From Methanosarcina sp. (GTDB lineage Archaea; Halobacteriota; Methanosarcinia; Methanosarcinales; Methanosarcinaceae): a stretch of DNA of 15,476 nt. Shown here piece by piece: positions 7,156 through 14,289 of this stretch. The stretch's first letter is position 1, and each line of letters starts with the position of its first letter. Both the position numbers and the translations under genes were made by a program. Below the pieces are notes generated by a model, which saw nothing but the letters and a program-made list of their open reading frames with translations, had not been told where the DNA came from and did not search any database. Where the stretch lies: the NCBI GenBank assembly GCA_017883485.1, contig JADGNM010000013.1, positions 1 through 15,476 on the forward strand, written 5' to 3'.

Positions 7156-7812
7156 TTAAAGTCTCAACTCCAGGTTCAGCATTGCAGTCTCAAGTTTTTT
7201 CTGACGAATTGCGTTGACAACATCTCCGCGTGTCTTTTCTATCAGCCCGCGGGATACATCTGTTTTTCTCCTGAGCCCCTTGGTTATAGCATCCGGATAA
7301 TCAAAGTCCATAAGTGCTGCATGGATATCTTCCATAATCCCTAAAAATGATTCGGCTTTCCCAAAAGAGTCTCTCCTAATAAGATCCAGGACATGCCTTC
7401 TGAGCTCTCCCACAACATCTCCTAGCCCGTTAAGGTAGGCAGCATATTCGACTCTCAGTTCATCCGGGGAAGGAACGCTTTTTGGCTCCCCTTCTTCCAT
7501 CAGAAGGCTTCTAAGGACTGGAACTTCCGAATACTCCTGCTGGGCATGTTCTACATACCCGGCGTAATAAATGTCAGCGTACCTTATGAAAATGACCTCA
7601 AGTTTCTCCAGAGCTTCTTCCGCTGCTTTAATACTGCGATTTGCCTTCTGAAAATCCTGTGCATGCAAAGCAAATGTTGCTGCCCTGCATTCCCTGACAA
7701 CTTCCCGGGAGATTTTCAATCCATCTTCCCTTACACTGTCTTTAGCGTCGAAATTCTCCCTTATCCGGGCCGAAATTTCTTCAAGCACTTTTTCATACCC
7801 CCTTTGATACAT
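7156..7812 (-). CDS. Translin family protein (archaeal translin/Trax-like, possible RNA nuclease)
   Basis: A 218-residue all-helical protein of the translin family. Eukaryotic translin with Trax forms C3PO, an RNA endonuclease that removes siRNA passenger strands and processes tRNA fragments; archaeal homologues form similar barrels. The C-terminal half carries the family signature: EYAAYLNGLGDVVGELRRH (122-140), IMEDIHAALMDFDYPDAIT (159-177) and GLRRKTDVSRGLIEKTRGDV (179-198). Acidic residues in these stretches (Glu136, Glu161, Asp162, Asp171, Asp174) are candidates for metal binding, but I cannot say which set is catalytic. The N-terminal half is weakly conserved and likely helical. The ATG at 7812 lies about 32 bp from a TATA-like TTTAAATA (7840-7847), so the mRNA is probably leaderless or nearly so. 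The gene stands alone, flanked on both sides by degenerate tandem repeats. Family assignment is firm; the cellular substrate is unknown. Confidence 0.9.
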   Translation of the reverse strand: MYQRGYEKVLEEISARIRENFDAKDSVREDGLKISREVVRECRAATFALHAQDFQKANRSIKAAEEALEKLEVIFIRYADIYYAGYVEHAQQEYSEVPVLRSLLMEEGEPKSVPSPDELRVEYAAYLNGLGDVVGELRRHVLDLIRRDSFGKAESFLGIMEDIHAALMDFDYPDAITKGLRRKTDVSRGLIEKTRGDVVNAIRQKKLETAMLNLELRL

Positions 7813-7839
7813 TTTAGCCTTTACAAGACTTAGGTTCTC

Positions 7840-7847
7840 TATTTAAA
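7840..7847 (-). promoter_or_regulatory. TATA box of the translin-like gene
   Basis: TTTAAATA on the minus strand, centred about 32 bp before the ATG at 7812. With the usual 25-27 bp offset the transcript would begin only a few bases before the start codon. Confidence 0.45.
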
Positions 7848-7880
7848 GACCAAATTGTATATTATGTCCTTACATTTATA

Positions 7881-7934
7881 TTTCAGAGTTCACGACATTT
7901 ATTAGAGTTCTCTTATTCATTAGAATTCTCGTCA
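7881..7934. repeat. Three-unit degenerate 18-bp tandem repeat upstream of the translin-like gene
   Basis: Units start at 7881, 7899 and 7917. Each has a core like TTAGAGTTCTC (TCAGAGTTCAC, TTAGAGTTCTC, TTAGAATTCTC) in the same register, exactly 18 bp apart. The array sits 70-125 bp upstream of the translin-like start, behind its TATA box, where activator or repressor sites could lie. Confidence 0.5.
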
Positions 7935-8109
7935 AGTATAATTATGCCTGAAGATATAATTTTCTTTGGTCTGTATAATCTGGATACCAGGTTCCTTATA
8001 TAGATCCCACTTATTACCCCTTATCTAACTTTTAACACGTTTATATTTGTTTGTTAGTTTAAAATTTGTCTCCGAATAACTGTTCAAACTTCAGTTAATG
8101 GAAAAAGAT

Positions 8110-8134
8110 GGAAAAGAGGAAAAATATCTTTTCC
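8110..8134 (+). other. Perfect 8-bp stem-loop in the intergenic region
   Basis: GGAAAAGA pairs with TCTTTTCC across a 9-nt A-rich loop. It lies about 65 bp downstream of a TATA-like element on the plus strand. It may belong to a small RNA or be incidental in purine-rich sequence. Confidence 0.3.
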
Positions 8135-8408
8135 TTGCCGGTATCGTAACTCAAGAGTGTAACTCCCATAATCAGCTCGAAATGGTTGGCAAAGTAATAA
8201 TTTTGCTCCTTTCCAGCTCTTTTTTCAGAACTAGGCAATGTTTGGAATTTTTTAACAATGTAATCTCATGAATATCTCATCAATATACCCAAGCTGATTT
8301 TATGTTCGGGACTTTTAGATTCTCAGTTTATGCTCTTAAGCAGATCAGGCAAATTCTGTAAATATATACAAACAAATTCTTATATACATTTAAATGATTT
8401 TTGTAGTC

Positions 8409-8681
8409 TTATTCATCTACGGGAATAGTCTCAAGCTGGCTTGAAAGATTCCATATCAAAGTTCTTGTATGAAGAGGAAGGTTAGGATCGTTGCTTATAT
8501 CTTCAAGAATGGAAATGCTTGATGCCGCTCTGAGGAATAGAGGTTCGGATTCGTTGTTCAGTATGTACATGATTTCATTCACGGAACGCCTGATATTTCT
8601 TGGAACTGATGAGTCACTTGTTATACTATCTAGGACCTGAAGACATTGTCTGATAACTTCTGCTGAATCATTTGATGACAT
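8409..8681 (-). CDS. UPF0147 family protein
   Basis: A 90-residue archaeal protein of the uncharacterised family UPF0147. The sequence is predicted helical, with the conserved pattern [20 protein letters not shown], then [13 protein letters not shown], then [20 protein letters not shown] and [17 protein letters not shown]. No catalytic motif is visible; a small helical-repeat-like adaptor is a guess from composition. The start is chosen at the ATG at 8681, because AAGGTGA ends 5 nt before it; the GTG inside that ribosome site (8690) is in frame but would place the site inside the gene. A clear TATA box lies at 8748-8760. The gene is divergent from the zinc-protein gene at 8923. It is widely conserved in archaea and typically near information-processing genes, consistent with this setting; its function is unknown. 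Confidence 0.88.
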   Translation of the reverse strand: MSSNDSAEVIRQCLQVLDSITSDSSVPRNIRRSVNEIMYILNNESEPLFLRAASSISILEDISNDPNLPLHTRTLIWNLSSQLETIPVDE

Positions 8682-8747
8682 TCGAATCACCTTCGAGTCA
8701 ATTATGATGTAAAATTAGGGCTAATAGATTAGTGTAAGACAGGCTTG

Positions 8748-8760
8748 TTATATAAAATAG
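8748..8760 (-). promoter_or_regulatory. TATA box of the UPF0147 gene
   Basis: Minus-strand CTATTTTATATAA is close to the archaeal TATA consensus. The expected start near 8725 gives a leader of roughly 45 nt that contains the AAGGTGA ribosome site. Confidence 0.5.
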
Positions 8761-8777
8761 TATCGGTGATCTTTACG

Positions 8778-8792
8778 ATTGCATATTGCAAT
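8778..8792. promoter_or_regulatory. Inverted repeat between divergent promoters (operator candidate)
   Basis: ATTGCA and TGCAAT flank TAT. It lies just upstream of the UPF0147 TATA box and about 85 bp before the zinc-protein TATA box. The same arms, with a 4-bp centre, form the core of the 22-bp palindrome at 14290-14311. Confidence 0.35.
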
Positions 8793-8876
8793 GTCTACTC
8801 TGTATGGTTCCGAATCCACGGTTTTTCCTGTTGCACGAGATAAAGAAATTTCATATACAGGAAGCTACAGGAAAAA

Positions 8877-8887
8877 TAATATAAAAT
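8877..8887 (+). promoter_or_regulatory. TATA-like element of the zinc-protein gene
   Basis: AATATAAAATA-type sequence just before the upstream in-frame ATG at 8890. Transcription from it would start near 8905, downstream of that ATG, which supports the internal start at 8923. A second, weaker candidate is TTTCATATACA near 8849-8859. Confidence 0.35.
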
Positions 8888-8922
8888 AAATGAGAAGCTG
8901 TTCATGGAGGAAAATCAGGTAC

Positions 8923-9549
8923 ATGGATTCTGAGAAAGATCAAAAAGTAAAGCGAATCGCGCGTTTTCTTGAATTGGGGGGCACTATGCTCGCCGAGCAT
9001 TGCAAGGTCTGCGGAGCCCCAAGGTTTCGTTATCAGGGCAAAGTAATCTGCCCTATATGTGATGTTAAAGAAGAAGAGGAGACTCCGGAACCGGTCGCAG
9101 AAATCCAGATTCCCGAAGCCGTACAGCACACCGAAAAGGCTGGGTCCTTGTTTGAACCTAAAAAAAGGGTGCAGGCACACAGGCAAAAACCCAGGTTCGG
9201 GTTGAGAACTTCCGAAGTTGCCACCGGAGAAAAGAAGACGGCTCTCGAGTTCATAGAAGAAGATAATTCCAAAAAACCTTCCGTTACTGGGCAAGAAAAA
9301 ATTACAGCTCCGGCACCTCAGGCTTCCCTGTCAAAGAATAGGGAAAAGCCAGCAGAAGCAGCAAAGATTCCTGCCGTTAACGAAGGTCAAGACCATGGAG
9401 ACCGGGAAGTCCTGGAGAACCTCCTATTCAAAAAGATTGTCAGCATTGCAACCTTCCTTCAGGATGAAAAGAACCCTCGTAACATTGCCGAGGACCTCGA
9501 GTTGATCGACAAAGGTCTTAAGCTTATCGAGCGCCTGAGGCAAATATAA
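8923..9549 (+). CDS. Sjogren's syndrome/scleroderma autoantigen 1 (p27)-like zinc-binding protein
   Basis: A 208-residue protein. The N-terminal 50 residues match the p27 autoantigen (SSSCA1/ZNRD2) domain: a basic helix RIARFLELGGTMLAEHC, then a zinc ribbon with Cys27, Cys30, Cys43 and Cys46 (CKVC and CPIC around a short beta hairpin). The middle, about 50-160, is charged, Pro/Glu/Lys-rich and probably disordered. The last 45 residues, starting near VLENLLFKKIVSIATFLQ, form a likely helical bundle. The family is archaeal-eukaryotic; its molecular role is not established. The ATG at 8923 is preferred over 8890 because family members begin near the basic helix and GGAGG lies 12 nt before it, although this spacing is long. 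It is divergent from UPF0147 and convergent with hef. The stop codon lies within a local 23-bp duplication. Confidence 0.85.
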   Translation: MDSEKDQKVKRIARFLELGGTMLAEHCKVCGAPRFRYQGKVICPICDVKEEEETPEPVAEIQIPEAVQHTEKAGSLFEPKKRVQAHRQKPRFGLRTSEVATGEKKTALEFIEEDNSKKPSVTGQEKITAPAPQASLSKNREKPAEAAKIPAVNEGQDHGDREVLENLLFKKIVSIATFLQDEKNPRNIAEDLELIDKGLKLIERLRQI

Positions 9550-9583
9550 AGGAAAGGACACTGAGGCAGATATAAAGGAAAGG
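9535..9583 (+). repeat. 23-bp tandem duplication covering the 3' end of the zinc-protein gene
   Basis: CTGAGGCA followed by A or G and then ATATAAAGGAAAGG occurs at 9535-9557 and again at 9561-9583, a 26-bp period with one mismatch. The first copy contains the last codons and the TAA. The second copy is untranslated and looks like a recent duplication. Confidence 0.85.
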
Positions 9584-9585
9584 GT

Positions 9586-9604
9586 AAGAAGAAAAAAAAG
9601 AAGG
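9586..9604 (-). terminator. T-rich terminator candidate downstream of hef
   Basis: On the minus strand, about 60 nt past the hef stop, the sequence reads CCTTC followed by a run of eight Ts and TTACCC-like pyrimidines. This fits archaeal oligo-T termination and would protect the convergent zinc-protein gene from antisense transcription. Confidence 0.45.
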
Positions 9605-9660
9605 TTGAAAACAGTAGGAATAGTCAAAGGATCGGAAGAAAGGGAAAGGAATTATCTTCA

Positions 9661-12072
9661 TTACCCTTTGTAAGGGCTCCCAATAACCTCTCTGATCCTG
9701 GCCGCTGTTTTTGGTCCTATCGACTTTACTTTCCTGAGTTCTTCGGTATCAGCCTTCATAATAGCTTCTACGGAGCCGAAATGCAAAAGGAGATTTCTTG
9801 CAGCTTTCGGCCCTATATTCGAGATTGAAGAAATCAGATATTCCTGCTGCTTAGCAAGAGTACTGGCTGACTTTTTCCCATGCGGGTTGATTTCACGCTT
9901 ATTTTCGGTTTGCTCACGTTTCGCAAGCATTTTTAATATCGCAGCTGTCTCTTCCTCATCTCTTGAGTAGAGGATCGATATTCCAAAATCAATTGCAATG
10001 GATATCAGGGAACCGTAGATAGAATTCGGGTTGAGCTGCCTGGAAGTGAAAAGGTCTTCTCCTTCAACAATAAGGACGGGTTTTTTATACACTCTTGCAA
10101 GATCTGAGAGTTGAGCAAAAAGATTACGCCTCCCATCGATAAGGGAGCTTGCAAAATCGTCCGTTCGCTTTCTTTCCACAGCAAGGCGATCACTTACGAC
10201 GTAATCTCCTATCTCAAGGGCTGCAAAACTGAGTTCAATTCCGAGTCTGTTCAGAACCCTTGCAACTCCGCTCTTCGTTTCCCTGTGGTCGACCACTATT
10301 CTGAGTGATTCGGTTTTGGCAAGAGCTTCGAAGTCTATAAGCGTTTTTTGTCTTTCATTTCTGTTTCCATCCGTGCTTCTTTCCGGTTTTTCGTCCTCAC
10401 CTTCTCCTCTTTCTACGGAATCTACGGGGTTCATGCTGTTACTCTCATCTTCGGCCCTGTTAATTTTGAAATCCGAGAGTTCTGCGCTTTTCTTTGAGCT
10501 CTTTGAGCTCTTTGTGCCCAGGACAGTTTCAAGACCCTGCATGCTACTCAGCATTCTTTTTTCCTTATTTTTGCTGCTCCAGTAATAGGCTTCGTCCCTT
10601 GTACCCTTTGTCATCAGCACGACTACTCTGCCCTTATGCTGCCTGCCGGTCCTGCCCTTACGCTGGATGCTGCGGATCTCAGAGGGGATAGGCTCGTAAA
10701 ATAGTACCAGATCCGTGGAAGGGATATCAAGCCCTTCTTCGGCAACTGAGGTGGCTACGAGTACGTTGCATTCTCCTGCCCTAAATTTTTCGAGAATCTC
10801 CCCCTGCTGCTTCTGTGTAAGGCCTTTGTCCTTATGACGTGAACCCTGACCCACAAAACGTGTGGGAACAACTCCTGGGGCCTCAGAAAGTGCATTTGCC
10901 ATGATTTCGGCGGTGTCCCTGTAATTTGTAAATACAATTACCCGTGAATTAGGATTTTCCTTCAATTGTTTGGATACGATCTTTCGCGCAAGCCCGAGCT
11001 TAGGATGTTCGGCAGTGCATTCCTTTACCCTGTAAAGGGCTTTTCGCATATACAAGTCGTCCATGAGCCTTTTTGCAGCCTTACTCGCACTGCTGGAAGA
11101 TGCCTCTGAATCCAGTTTTTCCAGATACTTCCTGAGAGTCTCAAGACCCTGCGTTTCTACCATTTCCACAGCATGGCTCACTTTCATCATTTCAGCAAGC
11201 ACAGACATAGCAGAAAAGATCGCAGGGTCCCCGCCTATACGTATTTCACCCTGGAGTTGTTTCTGGAGGAGCAGGAGGTCTTTTTTGGAGATATATTTAC
11301 CACTGCCTATAGAAAAGCCGAGCTCCCTTATGGTTCCGAGCCGATCATCGAAAATTTTTTCCAGATATTCCCGGATTTCAGCCATCTCTGCAGGAAGCTG
11401 GACCTGAAGCCACTCTATTTCTTTTTCCTGCACATAAGGTCGAACATCCCGATCGTTCTCAGTTTTCACGGCTACATTTTCGATATGAAGGGCCTGACAT
11501 ACCTCGGAAATTTTCTCGTTTGAGCTTCCAGGGCTTGCAGTGATTCCGAGCACATGGGGATTTTTTGCGCTCTCAAAGTACTTTTCCGCAATAAAGGTAT
11601 AAGCGTAATTCCCGACTGCCCTATGGGCCTCGTCAAAGGTTATGTGGCTTACATCTTCAAGGCTGATACGTTTCGTAAGAAGGTCATTTTCGATCACTTG
11701 AGGGGTGGATACTATCAATTTTCCCTGTATCCAGAGCTTTTCCCTCTCCGCAGGGGCAATGCTGCCTGTAAAGGCAAGAATCTCTTCTTCTGGAAGGGCC
11801 ATTACCCTGTTAAAAAAAGCGGCATGCTGGTCTACAAGAGGTTTTGTGGGAGAAAGGATGAGAGCTTTTCCCCCGAAACGCTGGAGCCTGGAAGCAATCA
11901 CAAAAAGAGCTATAATGGTTTTTCCAAGTCCGGTGGGAAGCACAATCAGGGTTGATCCTTCAAGAGCTTTTCCTGCCAGGTTGAGCTGGTAGAGCCTCTG
12001 CTCAACTGTGTCGGACTTTATCAGCGGGTGCTTCATGTATGCCGGTTTCTCAGGAAAAAGACTCTCGTTCAT
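9661..12072 (-). CDS. hef: Hef: fused SF2 helicase and XPF/ERCC4-type nuclease
   Basis: An 803-residue archaeal fork-processing enzyme related to FANCM (helicase) and XPF/Mus81 (nuclease), acting on stalled replication forks and branched DNA. Helicase motifs: Walker A LPTGLGKT (45-52), DEAH (147-150), TAS (178-180), motif V/VI region TSVAEEGLDIP (441-451) and QRKGRTGR (470-477). Between the RecA lobes an inserted helical region covers about 225-345. A charged, Ser/Lys/Glu-rich linker (about 515-585) ends in QKTLIDF (575-581), a PCNA-binding-like peptide. The ERCC4 nuclease has ERKRTDDF (633-640) with GDYVV upstream. Tandem helix-hairpin-helix elements (SNIGPKAARNLL, KSIGPKTAARI) close the protein. 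The ATG at 12072 lacks a clear ribosome site; Met13 is an alternative start. It lies 82 bp downstream of glyS on the same strand. Full length and intact; identification is secure. Confidence 0.96.
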   Translation of the reverse strand: MNESLFPEKPAYMKHPLIKSDTVEQRLYQLNLAGKALEGSTLIVLPTGLGKTIIALFVIASRLQRFGGKALILSPTKPLVDQHAAFFNRVMALPEEEILAFTGSIAPAEREKLWIQGKLIVSTPQVIENDLLTKRISLEDVSHITFDEAHRAVGNYAYTFIAEKYFESAKNPHVLGITASPGSSNEKISEVCQALHIENVAVKTENDRDVRPYVQEKEIEWLQVQLPAEMAEIREYLEKIFDDRLGTIRELGFSIGSGKYISKKDLLLLQKQLQGEIRIGGDPAIFSAMSVLAEMMKVSHAVEMVETQGLETLRKYLEKLDSEASSSSASKAAKRLMDDLYMRKALYRVKECTAEHPKLGLARKIVSKQLKENPNSRVIVFTNYRDTAEIMANALSEAPGVVPTRFVGQGSRHKDKGLTQKQQGEILEKFRAGECNVLVATSVAEEGLDIPSTDLVLFYEPIPSEIRSIQRKGRTGRQHKGRVVVLMTKGTRDEAYYWSSKNKEKRMLSSMQGLETVLGTKSSKSSKKSAELSDFKINRAEDESNSMNPVDSVERGEGEDEKPERSTDGNRNERQKTLIDFEALAKTESLRIVVDHRETKSGVARVLNRLGIELSFAALEIGDYVVSDRLAVERKRTDDFASSLIDGRRNLFAQLSDLARVYKKPVLIVEGEDLFTSRQLNPNSIYGSLISIAIDFGISILYSRDEEETAAILKMLAKREQTENKREINPHGKKSASTLAKQQEYLISSISNIGPKAARNLLLHFGSVEAIMKADTEELRKVKSIGPKTAARIREVIGSPYKG

Positions 12073-12075
12073 ATC

Positions 12076-12105
12076 GCTTCAGGATTATTTGCTTCAGGAT
12101 TATTT
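12076..12105. repeat. Perfect 15-bp tandem duplication before the hef start
   Basis: GCTTCAGGATTATTT is present twice head-to-tail, ending three bases from the hef ATG. On the coding strand it reads AAATAATCCTGAAGC twice. It looks like a recent slippage event inside the glyS-hef spacer. Confidence 0.85.
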
Positions 12106-12154
12106 TGCCGTAGGGCTTTTAGTCTGCAGCTCAGTAATTGGCAGTATCATGATT

Positions 12155-13984
12155 TTAGAAATTAAAGGGCTTGCCTGCGGATTCGAAACTCCTGTCCCTG
12201 TAAATGAGCTCGTAGAGCACGTTTTCGATCCCTATGATCGGAGCCCTTACCTGCCGCATGGAGTCCCTGTCTCTGATTGTGACGGTCCTATCTTCAAGGG
12301 TATCGTAATCCACAGTGATTGAGTAAGGAGTCCCGATTTCGTCATTTCTCCTGTAGCGGCGCCCAATAGTCCCGGAGTCGTCATAATTAACAAGCAGGGT
12401 CTTTTCCCTTAGTTTTGCAACGATTTCCTTTGCAGGGTCTGCAAGCTCTTTACGGGTTAAAAGCGGGAGGACTGCAACCTGCACCGGAGCAACCGCACTT
12501 GAGAAGTGCATAACGAGGCGGGTCTCTTCTTCTGCCTCGGCATCGCTTTCGCCCTCTGCTTCGACTGCCCTGGATTCACTATCAGCATCTTCCATACCTT
12601 TTAGCCCGGATTCTGCAGCTTTCTGAGCCACATTTTCTTCATCATAGGCATGCTCCATAGTACCGTAAAAGATCCTGTCAATGCCATAAGAAGGTTCAAT
12701 TACGTGCGGAATTACGTTTTCCCCGCTGACTTTTACTGTCTCTTCGGCAAAACTTACCATGTCAGGGCTGATCGTCAACTCTTCTCCATCCACAGTGACC
12801 TTAATCTCATCCTTAGAGAGCTCTTCTTCCGAAAGCTGTTTTAAGGCATCTGCAACATTTTTTGCTTTACCCTTAAAGACAGGGCCTAACTTGCCCATGT
12901 TTGGCTTTATAGCAAAACGAGTTACCATCCTGGGCTCGTTGTATTCCACGTAGACATAAAGCTCGGTCTTGCTGACTCTTGCATGAGCTTTGAGGTCGTA
13001 GTCGGTCCTGTCGGCAATGCCAACCATTTCAACCCAGCCGAAGCGTTCTGTCTCAATCTCGGCATCCCAGCAGTCGATTGCGTAATGTGCCATCTCATCT
13101 TTAAGGTGCTGCCTGAACCTGAGTCTTGCAGGGTTGATCCCTATCTTTGTCAGGAACTCGTTGGTAAGTGCGAGGTTGTAGCCCAGAATTTCATGGGCAA
13201 TAACTCCGGCTTTTACTGCTTCCCTGACAGTCATCCTGAAGGATTCGCCCTTTTCCTGTGCCTCCTGCGAATAGAGCACAAGTTCTTTGTCTGAAAAGCG
13301 CTCGAAATTGGGATGCTTCTTGTGCCTCGGGTCAACGAAAATCTCACATTCGGCCTGCGTGAATTCCCTGAGCCGGATAACACCCTGCCTGGGGGCAATC
13401 TCATTCCTGTAGGACTTTCCTATCTGCACTGCCCCAAAAGGCAGCTTATCCCTGTAGAAGCGGGACAGCCTCTGGAAGTCCACAAACATTCCCTGCGCAG
13501 TTTCCGGCCTTAGATAGCCCTGCCTCCCGGTGCCAGGTCCGATTGTGGTCTTGAACATAAGGTTAAACTCATAAGCATCCCTGAACTCTCCACCGCACTC
13601 GGGACATCTGATCTCGTAGTCTCTTATGACCTTTGTAAGAGCATCGGCACTCAGGGTCCCTGCCGCATCCATTACATTTTCTACAAGATGGTCAGCCCTG
13701 AATGCTTCACTGCAGTTTATGCACTCACAGAGAGGATCGGAAAAGCCTCCAACGTGCCCGGATGCAATAAAGACTTCCTCAATCCCTATGGTCGGGCATT
13801 CGATCTCCATAAACCCTTCCTGGATTACGTAAAATTCTCTCCAGATCTGTTCGATCCGCCTCTTCAGTGTGCTCCCAAGAGGCCCGTAATCATAAAACCC
13901 GCGACTTCCGCCATATAGCTCAAAGGAGTTCCACAAAAACCCCCTGCGTTTGGCCAATTCGAATACTTTCTCATATTTGTCCAT
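12155..13984 (-). CDS. glyS: Glycyl-tRNA synthetase (alpha2 type)
   Basis: A 609-residue class II synthetase of the archaeal/eukaryotic-type single-chain family that attaches glycine to tRNA(Gly). N-terminal motif 1 region: KRRGFLWNSFELYGG and FYDYGPLG (13-37). Zinc-type cysteines occur in CECINC (86-91) and CPEC (127-130). LRPETAQGMFV lies at 158-168, motif 2 at GKSYRNEIAPRQG-VIRLREFTQ-AECEIF (189-216), motif 3 at EPSYGIDRIFY (430-440). The anticodon-binding domain starts near VAPVQVAVLPLL (498-509) and ends in RAPIIG-type sequence. Between catalytic and anticodon domains, residues 447-488 form an unusually acidic Glu/Ala/Asp/Ser segment. The ATG at 13984 has GAGG with a 9-nt spacer. A TATA-like element lies at 14077-14086. 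hef follows after 82 bp. Identification is secure. Confidence 0.97.
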   Translation of the reverse strand: MDKYEKVFELAKRRGFLWNSFELYGGSRGFYDYGPLGSTLKRRIEQIWREFYVIQEGFMEIECPTIGIEEVFIASGHVGGFSDPLCECINCSEAFRADHLVENVMDAAGTLSADALTKVIRDYEIRCPECGGEFRDAYEFNLMFKTTIGPGTGRQGYLRPETAQGMFVDFQRLSRFYRDKLPFGAVQIGKSYRNEIAPRQGVIRLREFTQAECEIFVDPRHKKHPNFERFSDKELVLYSQEAQEKGESFRMTVREAVKAGVIAHEILGYNLALTNEFLTKIGINPARLRFRQHLKDEMAHYAIDCWDAEIETERFGWVEMVGIADRTDYDLKAHARVSKTELYVYVEYNEPRMVTRFAIKPNMGKLGPVFKGKAKNVADALKQLSEEELSKDEIKVTVDGEELTISPDMVSFAEETVKVSGENVIPHVIEPSYGIDRIFYGTMEHAYDEENVAQKAAESGLKGMEDADSESRAVEAEGESDAEAEEETRLVMHFSSAVAPVQVAVLPLLTRKELADPAKEIVAKLREKTLLVNYDDSGTIGRRYRRNDEIGTPYSITVDYDTLEDRTVTIRDRDSMRQVRAPIIGIENVLYELIYRDRSFESAGKPFNF

Positions 13985-14265
13985 TTAATAAGTCCTCATG
14001 AAATTGATTTGGGAATCTCAGGTAATTGTAAAGCCTTGATTCGTCAGAAATACTAGGATGGATAACGGCATTCATTATATTAAATTTTCACTACTCTGCG
14101 TCAGTTGAAAAAGTTTTGAGTTTATAAAGGTGATTGTGGTGGTTGTAAGTTTTGGAATTTAATACTTCTTTAGAGAAAATATTCTAAATAGACTTATCGA
14201 AATGGTTTCTAAAACATAGTCTTAAATCCGAATTTGTGATACTAATCTCTGTTGCCTGTTCAAAT
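13985..14265. other. Divergent intergenic region between glyS and the winged-helix gene
   Basis: About 280 bp with no gene. It holds the glyS ribosome site GAGG (13994-13997) and a minus-strand TATA-like TTTAATATAA near 14077-14086. A plus-strand TTTATAAAGGTG near 14121 resembles a promoter plus ribosome site, but the frames behind it close within about ten codons. Composition becomes more AT-rich towards the right. Confidence 0.5.
14077..14086 (-). promoter_or_regulatory. TATA-like element of glyS
   Basis: Minus-strand TTTAATATAA, about 95 bp from the glyS ATG, would give a leader of around 70 nt. The assignment rests on resemblance to the consensus only. Confidence 0.35.
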
Positions 14266-14280
14266 CGAAACATATATATA
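14265..14280 (+). promoter_or_regulatory. BRE and TATA box of the winged-helix/radical SAM operon
   Basis: TCGAAA (BRE-like) runs directly into CATATATATA. The usual offset places transcription start near 14300-14303, in the middle of the 22-bp palindrome and about 10 nt before the ATG at 14312. The mRNA would therefore be leaderless or nearly so, consistent with the lack of a ribosome site there. Confidence 0.6.
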
Positions 14281-14289
14281 ATTGCAGAC

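Larger units (their letters stand above)
7813..8408. other. Long intergenic region with repeats, a hairpin and a possible micro-gene
   Basis: Nearly 600 bp without an established gene. It contains the TATA-like element of the translin-like gene (7840-7847, minus), an 18-bp three-unit repeat (7881-7934), and a plus-strand TATA-like TTTATATTT at 8040-8048 followed by an open frame of 57 codons (8098-8271). That frame has no ribosome site and overlaps a perfect 8-bp hairpin (8110-8134). The last 100 bp are AT-rich and downstream of UPF0147 on the minus strand. Confidence 0.5.

Noticed and set aside
7077..7934. CRISPR-like interpretation of the short repeats flanking the translin-like gene
   Set aside because: Units are only 18-19 bp, degenerate, directly abutting without spacers, and there are no cas genes in the window.
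8902..9294. 130-codon minus-strand open frame opposite the zinc-protein gene
   Set aside because: It overlaps a gene with a clear zinc ribbon on the other strand; no ribosome site or family match is visible.
11554..11955. 133-codon plus-strand open frame opposite hef
   Set aside because: It lies antisense to the helicase motifs of hef and is explained as a shadow frame.
14121..14160. TATA-like TTTATAAA followed by GGTG and GTG as a separate small gene
   Set aside because: The reading frame closes within about ten codons, before the real promoter at 14265-14280.
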